DNA from: Andrena cerasifolii | Taxonomy: Eukaryota; Arthropoda; Insecta; Hymenoptera; Andrenidae | Length of the DNA: 64,000 nucleotides | Reading direction: 5' to 3' | NCBI RefSeq assembly: GCF_050908995.1 | Contig: NC_135130.1 | Span: 9,045,001 to 9,109,000, forward strand | Part shown: piece after piece, positions 1 to 11,630 of the stretch | How positions within the stretch are numbered: the stretch's first letter is position 1 | Layout of the letters: each line of letters opens with the position of its first letter | Notes under the pieces: model-generated | The model's database searches: none | What the model saw: only the letters and a program-made list of their open reading frames with translations | What the model was told of the DNA's origin: nothing | Program-made: the position numbers and the translations under genes

Positions 1-1300
1 TGTCCGCCAAAGTTTCGCGCAGCATCGAGGCAACTTGACCACTGCTATAAACTCGATCAAACTGTCTTCGCCACTGCAACTTCGCGTTCACCCGTGGCCT
101 TCGTTTCCTGCTCCTTGGCCCTGCCAGGCCAGGAAATTGCCACGAAATTCCTGGCTCCGCGATAAAACGCGCGCCGACTGCGAATTTGTTTGTAGGTAGA
201 CGGATGGTGGTCCCTAGGTAATTAGGCAGCTACATTCGTTACGGTTCAAGCTCGGCTCGCGCGTATTCGCCTACTAGTTCCGGAACTCGGATAATTATTA
301 TTGCGAACTAACTTTGAGTTTGCTCGATTCTCCCTCGTAACCCACGCCTCTGCCTACCGGCTTTCCCATCGTCTCGCGTATGGGCGAAATTCCCTCCGCC
401 ATCGCCAGCTGGAATTCTCGCGAATTCGTTGGGCGCGTGTTCGCGACCTGCTCGGCTCTGCTGTTAAAGTCAACTTTCGGCCTGTGGCTCCGCGAACGTT
501 GGGGCTAACCACGATCCAAACGATTCCAATTGAAATCTTGGTCGCGCGATTAATGAACGCGCGCCCTTCTCAGATTAATCGCCTGGCTCGTTGATGGCCC
601 TGGAACCAGTTTGCCCCGGCTGGACCAAAATACGGCCATCGATCTTGCGGATTTTACGAGCCGTCGCGAGATCCCTTGATCTTTGAAACCGCTGCTTTTA
701 AAGGCTCGTAAAAAGCTTCGGGCATTCTGTCCTCCGCCACGAGAATTTTATCGCGAACGATCGGGCAGTGTACCGTCGCGTTTCGAATATCGAGCACGTC
801 CACGTCTCGAGACAGTTCCAGCAAGAACCACACCTGGAGAAGTTTCGAAATCGACCAGCTCCTAACCTGTCCAGGACCATCATTGTCGAATCTTTTAGTG
901 GAATGCTCGGAGTAAAGGAACGCATTCGCGTTTCCATCCACGTACATTCAGGGAAACAATTCAAGTTCCGCCGCTGGTCGAGAGGAAAACTCCGCAGACG
1001 GAAGAGAGGAGGGTTTTTAAAGGACCTCTGCCCGGGGAATCCGTAGGTTACGACTTCTAGATCCCCAGGGCACGCTAAGGGGGTGGGAATTTCCTGGGGG
1101 TAGTTACGAAAGCTTGATCCTCGCACGACGCACAGAACTTCTCTTCGCAAAGTTTACCCGAGTAGTTTCTTCCTCTGTCTGGAGATCGTGGAATGTGCAG
1201 CGCTAACTTTCCTCCACTCTTATGAAACATTCTTCCCCCTCGGCCACGTCGACTAGCGATGGGGTCGATTCACAGACCGCGCGGTGCGTTGATACGTGGG
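1..1300. other. GC-rich gene-free DNA
   Basis: The stretch is CpG-rich with several short open frames on both strands. None begins or ends at a convincing splice site and none resembles a known domain. I see no TIRs, LTRs or RNA gene. It is probably intronic or intergenic. Confidence 0.6.
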
Positions 1301-2600
1301 CGAACAATTGAAAAATCAAATATTTTGCAGGGTGATATTTAGCACCTAATATTTACATCAAGATGTTCAGTAATCGAGTTCGATTAACCTGGAAACTAAG
1401 TACTTCAAGCGTCGCTCGCAATTCATACGCGGTAGAGTTACTTTCTTTTTTTTTATTTAGACCTTAAGCATATTTGTTAATCTTGGCTCACTTTATTAAC
1501 CACGGATTCTAGTATTCTGGGTAAGTAGGTATGTGTGCTTCAAAATGATTGTTTGGGCTTATGGACTTACTGATCATTAGGAAACTTCTTAATCCCGAGA
1601 ATGAAAATTTTATTTCAATCGATTTTTTAAAAAATACGTAAGAAAATGTATGCGTGATTTTTTTTTTATATTTGGTTACCCTAACTTTAGACTTTATGAA
1701 AATAACGCCCTTTTCTGCCTCTACCTGTGACTATTTGAGAAATAAATTTGTTTTGGAAGAAGTGTGTAGATCAAGAATTCTAATATCTTTGAAAAGTGGA
1801 TTTCTTTAGACCAAAGCAAAAAAAAAAATAATGGGATTCATGACCACATTTTGGTACTTTTAAATATAATCAGGCAATTCATGTTCATCATCTGATTTAA
1901 CATATCCTGCTGTCAATATTGAAAGTGTTGAGCTTCCCGAGACAATGCTCGGCCATATCTCGATCGCTTGTAGCACGATCGAGCCGCGTTTTAATAGATA
2001 AATAGGATATCTAGTGTAATACCGAGATTAATTGTATAAGTCTGTATATTGGTCCGTCTCGCTCGAGTCTCAAGGACAGTCTGTCTGGCCGGGGCGGGCG
2101 TGTCGAGCCGATTCGTACAGCGTCGTGTTTCGTCGGTCGCTAACTCGTACCGTTGCCACAAAAGAAGCGCATTCCTTTCGGGCTACGTTTCTAAGAAGGT
2201 TACAATGTTTTTGGGACGCAACAGAAAGTGATGATGAAATGTCAAGTTTTGACGAATTTGTTTAAAAAATTGAGTATTATTTATACTATGTTTCATATGA
2301 ATTATTACGTTTACGGTTTTTATATATTATTATTCGCAGTTTATAATTACAATAAATTACGTTAACGTATTTAGACTCTTCTCTTTTAGTCCAAAAAAGC
2401 ATATTATATATTTAAAATATACATATTTTAATGAAAAATTCTAACTTCAAATGCACGTGATAAAAATAATTCGATTAAAAAGTATTTTCAACAAAAGTTA
2501 GTCAGTATTCAGTTGACAACAAATTGCAAACGGAAATATTGATAAAAAACATTTTATTCGATAAAAAATCCTATCTCGATCAACTGGACGCCATTTAATC
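1301..2600. other. AT-rich island carrying a solo LTR
   Basis: Base composition changes abruptly to A/T-rich near 1301 and returns to GC-rich near 2600. Inside lies a 298-bp solo LTR (1926-2223). Just after the LTR, 2229-2265 reads as a short acidic run ending in a stop (Asp-Asp-Glu...Asp-Glu-Phe-Val). The rest has frequent stops. The island is probably an older mobile element into which the LTR inserted, but I could not find its terminal repeats, so no family is assigned. Confidence 0.5.
1926..2223. mobile_element. Solo LTR of an LTR retrotransposon (BEL/Pao- or copia-like)
   Basis: The 298-bp sequence begins TGTTGAGCTT and ends GGACGCAACA, giving the TGTTG...CAACA inverted termini usual for LTRs. 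It is bordered by an identical 5-bp direct repeat, GAAAG, at 1921-1925 and 2224-2228, which is the target duplication expected for LTR integration. No internal retroelement sequence and no second LTR are present, so it is a solo LTR left by LTR-LTR recombination. A 5-bp duplication fits BEL/Pao, copia and some gypsy elements, so the superfamily is open. Orientation is not determined. There is no gag, pol or env frame. Confidence 0.82.
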
Positions 2601-5600
2601 ATTCTTCCACGAGTGGCGGAGGTTTCGAAACTTGATCGTTCCGATTCGTCAGAGCACAAGCACGACTTCCATCGTACCTTGCTGCGAACGCACAGTTTCG
2701 ACAGCTTCCCTCTTTCCGCGCGGCTGCCCTTTCGACGTGGGTCCTCGAGGAATGCAGCTCGGTGTATTTTCTCTCTGTCCGCAGCTATGGTATTCGGTCG
2801 GAAGTTTGTGCATTAAGAACTCCAAGTTCGGGGACGCGAGCGTGTGTGGGAGTGCGTATGCGTGTGTACCATCTGCAGGGAACTTTCGGATACTCAGCGC
2901 GCAGTTTCGATCACTTCCCTCGTTAAGTTTCCCCTGTTGCTCTCGTCTGTTGGCTGCTGCCTGCTCTATTCTAACAATTAGTCGGCTGGAACTCCTGCTC
3001 GGTTCAGGCAAAATTCGGGGGTGGAATCTTCTTGTTATCTCCTGTCCTACATCGCGATCCGACGGGAACACAGATCAAATTCCTCCGAAGTAAAGTTGCT
3101 CGCGCCTCCAAGCTTCCCAAACATCTAATCCTGCGGTGATTAGAGTTTCCTCGAGGCAAAGTTATAGCCCTCGTTACGTCCTTACCCCTCCCTCGAGGAA
3201 TTACTGTCCCTGCCGGGGGTGGAAGCGTACGCGGAGAAATTGGACAGCGTCTTTTCCCCAGCCACTTCGTTTGCCCTCTTTTCCGCGGCGTAATAAGATC
3301 TCCAAAGGGGACGAGGAAAAAGATGATACCTCGAGGAGACCTCCGCCGGTGGCCTTGATCCTCCTTTCTCATTTAAGTGGCGTTACGACTCGCAAGACGA
3401 ATGGCGATGCGATCAATCCTCCGCCTCGAAGATCGATCGCCGAGAGGCTGGAAGAATACGCGTTCCTTCTGAGAAAACCTCTCTCTCTCTCCACCGAGCG
3501 TCTATTCCCCATATTTCCACATGGTCGGCAAAAGGTTTTCAAAGGAAATCTGGGCCTGGGCTCGCGCGAGTAGGTACCTAACAGACGAGGGCTAGGAAGA
3601 GCTTTGTGGACCAGTTTTGTGAGGGCGGAGGGAGGATTTAGGGATAAAGGGTGGCTGACGCGCTGTTCGGGGAAATTTCTAGACCCTCCGCGACCTTGCT
3701 TAACGACTTCGAACCCTGCGAGCTATGAAAGATGCGTGGAGGTCTGGCGATGCATCAACGTCCACGTGCACGGAGCACCTGAACGCGCAGCGGTACTCGG
3801 GGCCCTGTTTAAATGGCATCTGTGCACAGGTTCGTTCCCCTCTGGCCCCCCCTGCTCCCCTCCGCACCCCTCGGTTCCCGTGATGGTTGCATAATCGAGG
3901 AACGAGCCAAAGGCGGTCCCTGGGCAGCAGCTGTTGATCGTTGAATTCCAGCGGATGCGCACCTTCCGTCTGCGTGCACGTTGGCAGGGGTTGAGCCGCA
4001 CGCAGGTGCAATCTGGCGATGGTTGTGGCAGGTGGTGTATGGACAGGTATCGATGAGAGTTAGTCCAGGGATCTCTGCTGATTTCTCCGTCTCTTCGAGG
4101 TCTCCAGATCGCTGACTCTTTAAGCTTCAAACGAGCCTTTTAGTTTATTACCACTGTAGTCCGAGCAACTGAAATCTTGGTTAATCCCACTGGCTGATAT
4201 CCCATTCGTCGATACGATTTCTAGCCGCGCAGTCAGCTGTCCGCTGACAAAAGGTCTCGCGATGCGCGACATTAATCCGACCGTTAAAGTATTCACGTCT
4301 CAATTCGATCGAGTTGATGCGTCGGTGAAAAACGCGGCGAGGGCAGCGACCGAGAAAATCGATGGCGACGATCGAATTGCAATTTGCACAGGTGGCCAGA
4401 GGCGACGACGGCTGCAGCTAGGTATGGAGAGGTATGGAGAAGGTTGGAGAGGGTTGGTGGCACAAAACCGAAAGTGAGATTAGCTTCGTTCCGGCTGGCG
4501 GGCCGCCAACTTTTCCCCTGCTCGGTTTTATTGGGCTCACGCACGCACGCAGACACGATCCGGATTTCGCGCGACCCGCTATTCCCGTACATCCGGGTCT
4601 TGCCCCGACGGATATATCGCGGCGATAGCCTCTCTCTCTCTCTTTCTCGCCCCCTCTGCCCGAGTGTCGCGCTTTATTCTTATATGTAGATGGCCACATT
4701 TCGGCTCGGATTTATCGGCTTTCCCGCGGATGCGTGCACGCGCGCCCGATTTTTCCTCCCCCCGCGCGCTGTTAATTGGACGCGGCAAGCGCCAACGACC
4801 GGCTCGGCTCGTTCCAAGCCTTTCACCCTGCCCTAACCTTGCTGCTTTCGTTCCGTCAAGTAGGCAACAATTCCACCCGCTCGTACCTTATGCAATTCCT
4901 CGAATCCACTTCGACATCTAGTGTAGCCGTCTTGGCCCAAAAGGGGCGCGCTCTTCCTCAGGCTTTCGCCTATACGAGCATTTGGCTGGCATGGTGGTGT
5001 GAGCAAAATTTAACAGTCGTCACGGTCCGCTGCCAAGGGAAATTCGGCGTAGATGTTCTGTCGAAATGGTGCTTGGAAAAACACTGCCCTCATCCGCTAG
5101 GAATCACTGGGCAAGTTGGATCTACCCCGAAGGGCGGCGGCTCGTTTAGTCAGCGTTACGCGTCGCGAATCCACTTCGACAATGCAGTACCACCCTATAC
5201 TCTACAGTATATCTCTTTAAAGAAGCTTGTCCTCTGGCGCTAAAAATTCCCGCGGAAGCGAAGTGCGCCGCTCGTAGAATCATGCGCTGGATATTTTACG
5301 ACGTGTCGCGGAAGGAAGACCGAGCGGAACGAGCGAAACGCTCAACGAGGAGTCGTTAAATGACGAGAACGCGCGAGATCCTCGGCCCCAGTTTTCATTC
5401 GCTCCGTCCTAGTAGTTTCGTGAAATATTTTAGCAGCTACGTAGCTTTCGGACGTTGAGATCGCCTTTATTACATTCAAGCGATGCGACACTGCCACGTT
5501 CTTACTTACTGCTCGATTACTTTGCGCGTTTGATAAGAGCGCGCGGTGGATAACGGCTCGATAACGGTGATCGGGGGTGAAAGACGAGGGAGCGGGGCGC

Positions 5601-6005
5601 GATCGGCAGCTCATTCTTTAAATGAGCCCGTCGGCGGTCGGTGGTCGGCTAAATGCATCTGCACGCGTGTGTCTCGCAGCTGCGCACGCTTTCGCGTGCA
5701 TTATGCATGCACGCGTTGCCGGGCGACCGCGACGATGCGAGCCTGGCACGCCCACCGTTTTCGCGCTTCCACTCGTCTCGCATCCAGGGCCCACCTCTGC
5801 CTGGGATCCACACTCATCTTTCGTTCATGGCCTTTTAAGCGGCCCGAAAATTCCTGCAGGCCTGGTCGAGTGCCACTCGAGCCCCGCCCGCTCTGGCCCG
5901 AATCATTTATCTTGAAATATTAGAGACACGCAGAAGTAGAGTAGGTAGATTCCAGAAAGAACGAACAGTCCAAAGTGGAGTGGATAGAAGTGTTGAGGTT
6001 CGACG
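2601..6005. other. GC-rich gene-free DNA
   Basis: No supported gene. A good-looking acceptor (pyrimidine run then GCAG, ending 2784) occurs at 2766-2784, but the sequence after it reaches a stop quickly and has no matching donor, so no exon is called. A short TC microsatellite lies at 4630-4647. The overlapping open frames on both strands, mostly 60-155 codons, look like composition artefacts. Confidence 0.55.
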
Positions 6006-6007
6006 TA

Positions 6008-6966
6008 GGGTAGACCGGGTCGAATCGGGTCACAGGGCGAATCGGATCAAAATATGAATCTAGTCCATATTTCTTACATCGCGATAGAAATCAGCGTTCC
6101 GATCGATCGTAGTACCTCCTCCCTCTTCCTTGCACCTACCGCGAAAGCCCGTTAATTGTTTTAAGTCATTGTTTAGAGCTGGCATACGTTTTCAGTGACA
6201 TGGACGCGTGCGAATGTTAGGATTTTCGTCCGAATCTAACCTACGTCATCTGCAATTTCGTATTTAAAATAAAAAGTAAGATTGATAATTTCAATGTGTT
6301 TACTGTTATTATGTTGCACGGTGTCCAAGTTTAGTATTTCATGTATTACTATGACTATGACTATTATATCATAATAAGTTTATGTAATCTACACTCTTTA
6401 TTTTCATTTGAGTATTTTTATGTTTATAAATATGATAATTGTTTATATACAGATGGTTAGTACGTGCATAAAAAAGAGCAATCAGGGATCATGGTAAAAA
6501 TTAAATTTAGAGAAACGACGAAAAAGATAAATAAATTAATGGTCTTAAGAAGATGGCATTGTATTTACTCTGGTGAAAAATTAATTCGTCCACTTTCAGA
6601 AGATTATCTGAGAAGAGTGATGCCACGAGAATTGTGCCGATAGAGTTGGCAAAAAACGGCAATATCCATCCGATCTGTGTGCTGAGTAGTGTCACTTGAC
6701 TTCACTGTCATTAAATTAGATTTGTTTAAGTTGATTCTAAAGATTTTGTTATGAAAGTTTCGGGGCGAATCGGATATTTCTCACTGTTTGGTTGTTTGTT
6801 TGCAGAAGAAACATTTTTAAGTTTCATTTTATTTTCTATTATTAATCTTAAAGCCAAAGGCGTACTGGTCACGAATATATATAATAAAAAATTAGTTTTC
6901 TTTAATGTTTGACTAGTATTTTTTTACCGTCATACACAAAGTGATCCGATTCGCCCCGGTCTACCC
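6008..6966. mobile_element. TA-flanked DNA transposon with GGGTAGACCGG ends
   Basis: The element is 959 bp. The left end reads GGGTAGACCGGGTCGAATCG. The reverse complement of the right end (to 6966) matches it over about 26 bp with two differences. TA dinucleotides flank it at 6006-6007 and 6967-6968, as for Tc1/mariner/pogo-type insertions. A motif of the form GGGCGAATCGGAT recurs in the same orientation just inside the left end (6035-6047) and at 6763-6775. The interior is AT-rich and has only short interrupted frames, so the element is non-autonomous. Element 1 of a four-member end family (see 25228, 46054, 52042). Confidence 0.85.
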
Positions 6967-6968
6967 TA

Positions 6969-9900
6969 GAAGTTTTCGGGCGAATAGCAGAGCACGATCG
7001 GCTCGGTTAAATAACAGCCGAGACGCGAGGATTTTTTCGACACGCCACTCGACGCGATGCTGCATTTCTCGGCCCGACGATGAGCCCTCGTTAATTAAGT
7101 CGCTTTTTCTTTCCCTCTATTTCGCCGTTCGCGTTTCGGTTTCCACGGGAAGCTCGTTTCATTTCCGGCCTGTCCATCGAGATTCCACCCTCGTCCGAGG
7201 GAAAAAAATATCTCTCGTTTATCCAGTCGCGTGTGGTTTAGATGATAGCCGAACGAAATTGCATTCTCGCGAGGATCGAGTGGACGGTCGGGCGGGAAAA
7301 AGAATGGGAAGAAAGAGATACACGCGTGGGCCGCGCGGGATTCGCCCCGCATCGTCGACAAACCGACGCAGAATTGAAAAAAGGAATGGCAAAAAAAATA
7401 TTCGGTCTTGAATGAAAGCCAGGCGGCAGCGCCGCTTGAATCACAGATTTGTATCAATCCCAGCGTTGACGGATGTCTAGCCATAAAAACCAGACAAAGA
7501 ATACCTTCTCCGTCGAAAAAAAGTCTAATAATTTCGCTCATCTCTAGAGCTCGCTATTCACCTATCATCTATCTCTGGAAAGTATTGAATTTTCAAGCCA
7601 CTTTCGCCGTAGGATCGACTGAGAATCCTGCTGGCGTAAATAGCGCTTAATTAATTCAATATCCTCGCGATAATTGACTGCTGGTTGCATTCGGTTCGCA
7701 TCCCACGCTCCCATCTTCTCTTTCTCCCTCTTTTGCCTGCGATCTATTTTGCCAGCACTTTTCCACCTGCTGTCGCTTAGTTGGCGTAATTGTTTCGCAG
7801 TTCATCCGCGGGACAGTTATTCCGAAATTTGAATTCCGAGCTTTCAATTTGCAACCTAAAGTCGCGATTGATTGTAAGTGGAGGATAGGGAGCTCTTGCA
7901 ACATTCGTCCCACCCAAGTAAGCCCGTCCAGTTCGGTGAAAGAGCGGAAGAGCGAGGAGGGAGGGAAGCGCAAAAGATAGAATCGCATTGTGTAGGATGC
8001 GTCCTCTCAGCCAGACGGCTCTGGATAGGAAGCTTAGACGGGGCACAGAGGAGGCTGTCCTAATTGCCGAGATCTGCGTGAGTCAGCCCATTGTTGTAGA
8101 TTGTTCCCGATAGACCGACAGAGCATCCTTTTCCATCCGAGGATAAGCGAAAGGCGCGGGCAAACGAGACGAGTAGAGGAAGTCGAACGCGCGGACTCTA
8201 TGCCGGCTGGGGCACTGGAAACTCGGCGTAGGAAGTCGATGATTGAAGGAGTCGGAGAGTCATAAACTATGAATCAGCGAATCGTGGGTTGCAGCCGACA
8301 ATCGAGCACTTTGATTCGCCTGGCCTTGGAGGCAGACCGTTGGCAGTGGCAAAACTCGTAGAATTTCCAGCGAGGGAAAGTTGCGACTTGCCCCGATGAA
8401 AGGGAACATTGAGCACAGTCATTTGGCTGCAACTCCATCTGTATTGTGCGCGGTGTGTTTCTGACGCTCGAGCACGCTCCCCGCCCGTGCCAAAGTTAAT
8501 AATAGACCCAGTGAAAGTGCTGGTTAATTGAGAGCCGAGAAGTTGCGGCGGAGCCTCGTGTTCGGGAGCAGCAGGCTCGCGAACGAGACGCGGATCGCGA
8601 ATCGGCTGGGATCCCAGTTTTTCTCCCGATACGATAGCCGGCTCGTCACACCTCGAAATTCCAGTTGCAGACGCGTGCTATCCCGTGAGACCGACGAGTA
8701 TATCCGGCAGCGACCAACAAAAGCTTCGCAAACGGTTCATTGTTCGTTCGGGAAGACGAAGGAGCGATTCGGAGACGGGTGCCAGGGAATCGTTGCGCAA
8801 CGGGTGTCGTTTCTGCACAGAATTTCATCCTGGCGGCCCGGCGAGTTAAATATGCATTTACCCCGTGGACCGATGGCAAGAATAAATAAAGTCGTCGTCG
8901 CGGTAATACGAATTTGTTCCATTGTGCGTAATTCCATTTATGAATTACGGCCTCGCCTCGCGCCGTTTGGAATTTTATTCTTTCCGCGCGGATACACCGC
9001 GCTGGCCGTACAAAGGGAGCAAATTAATTAACCAATAACAGGGCGCAGCGGCGCGCATTGTTAGGAAACGAGAGAGAGTACTCTCGCCCCGTGTTTAAAA
9101 TTAAAACATCATTCGCGACAACGCGGCCAACTATTAATTGGCTGCTCTCAGAGTCGTTTGTCTCGCAAAAGAACGTTTCATTGGGTGATTTTCAGATACG
9201 CGTTCGCCCTAAATAACGCGATCCATCCAGCTCCGGGGGGTACGAAAATTGCGAAGACGGCAAAGGGCAAGAGGGGAAGTTGGCAGCAGAGGAAACGGCG
9301 ATTAAAGTTGCCGTCGTATTGGCAGGGAGAGTTCCCCTTTAAGGCAGCCACGGGGTTGGGACAACGGGTCGATAATGCCGTCTCGAAACACAACCCCTCC
9401 CGTGCATTCAAACTACCGCACAGCCTTGCCACGCGTGGCTGCAAAGGGACGATGAGGAATGAGGGGTGGTTGGGACGAGGGAAGAGGGATGAGAGAGGGG
9501 AATGCTCAGGCAGAGTGGGCGCTGTGTTTATCGAAAGGGGTTGCTGGCGACCCGACAAACACTTTCAAACGCTCCACCCTCTCTCTCTCTCTCCCTCTCT
9601 CCTCCATCCCCTTCATTCTTATTTTAGGTGCTCGGTTGTGTGGCGGAAATATCGTTATGGAGTTTGGTCGCGATAAAATTCCGCGGTGGTGGGCTCGACC
9701 AGGACACTTTTCAACTTGTCGTGATCGAATTAGGGGCTGCGCGCTCTCGCTGGGCGAGCTTGTTCCCCGGAAATTCAAGCCGAATTGGCCGCTGCTGGCT
9801 GAAAGTTGGGTTAAACGCGTTATGTTATCGTAATTGGTGTTCGCGACCGCCTGCTGGAACGCATGCCGCATCCGTGCACTCGATCGACTGGCTCGACTCG

Positions 9901-10714
9901 CTCGAATGGCGAAGCGTAGCTGCGCCATTCCGCGTTCATTGCTTCTCCCTCTCCCTTTTTGCTTGGCTCCAACCCCCATTCGTTTCATCAGTCACTAGGC
10001 CAGCGCTTCCGGAGAGTGCTCGTCGGGGGGGAATTGGTGGCTAAATTCGTGCTCGATCGGAGGAAAATTACGGTGTAAACGGCGGATTATCGAAGCCGTC
10101 GGTTCAGCGTCCGCGGTTGACCGCCAATCTTGCACCGCTTCTCGATCGGCTTCGAAATGCTGCGGCCAGGTGGACTTATTCGGCCGCAAATCGAGTTTAG
10201 ATCCTTCCCCGGGCCCTCCTCCCTCTATCCAATTTCTCTGCTCGCGTGTAATCGGCTTCTCTTGCGCCCGAGCCTCCGCGGCAGGGCCCCCTGATTGCGA
10301 CGAGTAGGTAACTTTGTCGGCCGCGTCTGCGTTAACGAGCGATCATTGAACCACGCCGATTCCACGGATTTTCCAGTCGCGGAGAAACGGGCTCGGATTG
10401 CTGGTACGAGTGGCTCCAACGACGAAATAAACCGGCGTCGCGCGTTTCTCGATATTGCGCCGAGGGCTCGGCGAGAGTCAAAGGGGGCCATGGAAACGGC
10501 GGGGTCAGTCGTAAAAGACGAAATATTGCCTTCACGATGTGGAGGCATAAAATCGAAACCGGATCCCAGCGGAGTGGAATGCTTTTGCATGCCGGTTGTT
10601 TAACCGGCGGGCAGGATCAACCTGTCGCGCGTAGCGTCCCTGCTCACCCCTTTCGGGCCCCTTTGGTCCTTTTCTGCCTCCGCTCGGATCACTTGGATTG
10701 GGAATTTTCCTGAT
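6969..10714. other. GC-rich gene-free DNA
   Basis: No supported gene. A CT microsatellite lies at 9579-9600. Open frames of up to about 170 codons occur on both strands, but none shows splice borders, a recognisable domain or other coding character. Confidence 0.55.
9579..9600. repeat. CT microsatellite
   Basis: A run of about 22 bases of (CT)n with one CCC interruption. Confidence 0.9.
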
Positions 10715-11630
10715 TCTCAAAAAAAAATATATTTGGGAGCTCCTATGTAAGTTTTATTGTAATTTTTTTAATAATTCAAAAATAATTAAAAATTTCAATA
10801 TTTAAAATTACCGAAAACGATCCGAAAATTCCCGAGCGTGGCCGAAGAAGCCTGTGACGTCACACACATATATTATCTGTGCGTTTAACGCACACATAAC
10901 CTATAGCGGAGTCACCATAGTTTTCTCTCGAAGATCTATAAAAAAGGATTCATTTACAAATTAATAATAATAATTAAAACAATCTCCAAAAAGTTCGCTA
11001 TTTTTCTTGTACCTACAATGTTGCATTTACTCCTGGAACTTTAAGAAGATTGTAGCGCTCATTCGTTGCGATATATTCCCATGTCATAAAGATACTAATT
11101 TTCGGTAAATTAGTAGAGTCGGCTTTACTAAACCCTGGCTCCAATGTATTTGGCATTTTAATATATTCAATATCAGTGATTAATAAAATCGTTTAAAAAT
11201 GATTCAACACCGCTGTTATGAGGTGAAGTGAAGTAGAAGCCCTCGGGTTCACTAGTTACACTTTTCATACACTGCACATAGAAGAATAATGACTGCTCGC
11301 TTAGTATCACGTTCTGGAACTGACCGCTCTTATTTTGGGGTCCTATTATATGTACCCTTTTCTGGCGATGGGGTACAGGGTAACACCAGTTTCACGACGC
11401 GATCATAAACACATAGCAGCTGTTTAAAACTACTACTATGTGACGTCGCGAACCTTTACGACCAATCAAAATCGTTTCAAACATTACCAATTTTTAATTT
11501 CATTTTTTAATACTTAACGATTTATAATAATTAAAAATTGTATTGTACATTTATTGATTATGGCGTATATTCAGGTTATAAATAATAAATTATGCAATCC
11601 TTTTTACATGCAAATTCCCTATTGCCTCGT
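10715..11630. other. AT-rich island, unresolved
   Basis: The edges are sharp and there are many poly-A and poly-T runs and no long open frame. TGACGTC-type octamers occur at both ends (about 10856 and 11442), and short hairpins occur (for example GTGCGTTTAACGCAC near 10879). I could not align the two ends as terminal repeats. By analogy with the other AT islands here it is probably a decayed mobile element, but I cannot show this. Confidence 0.4.

Noticed and set aside
2766..2800. Splice acceptor-like TTTTCTCTCTGTCCGCAG followed by an ATG
   Set aside because: The ATG frame closes within about 10 codons and no donor pairs with it, so it is probably chance in pyrimidine-rich DNA.
10715..11630. 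Transposon call for the AT-rich island
   Set aside because: The ends could not be matched as terminal repeats and no target duplication was seen, so only the island is reported.
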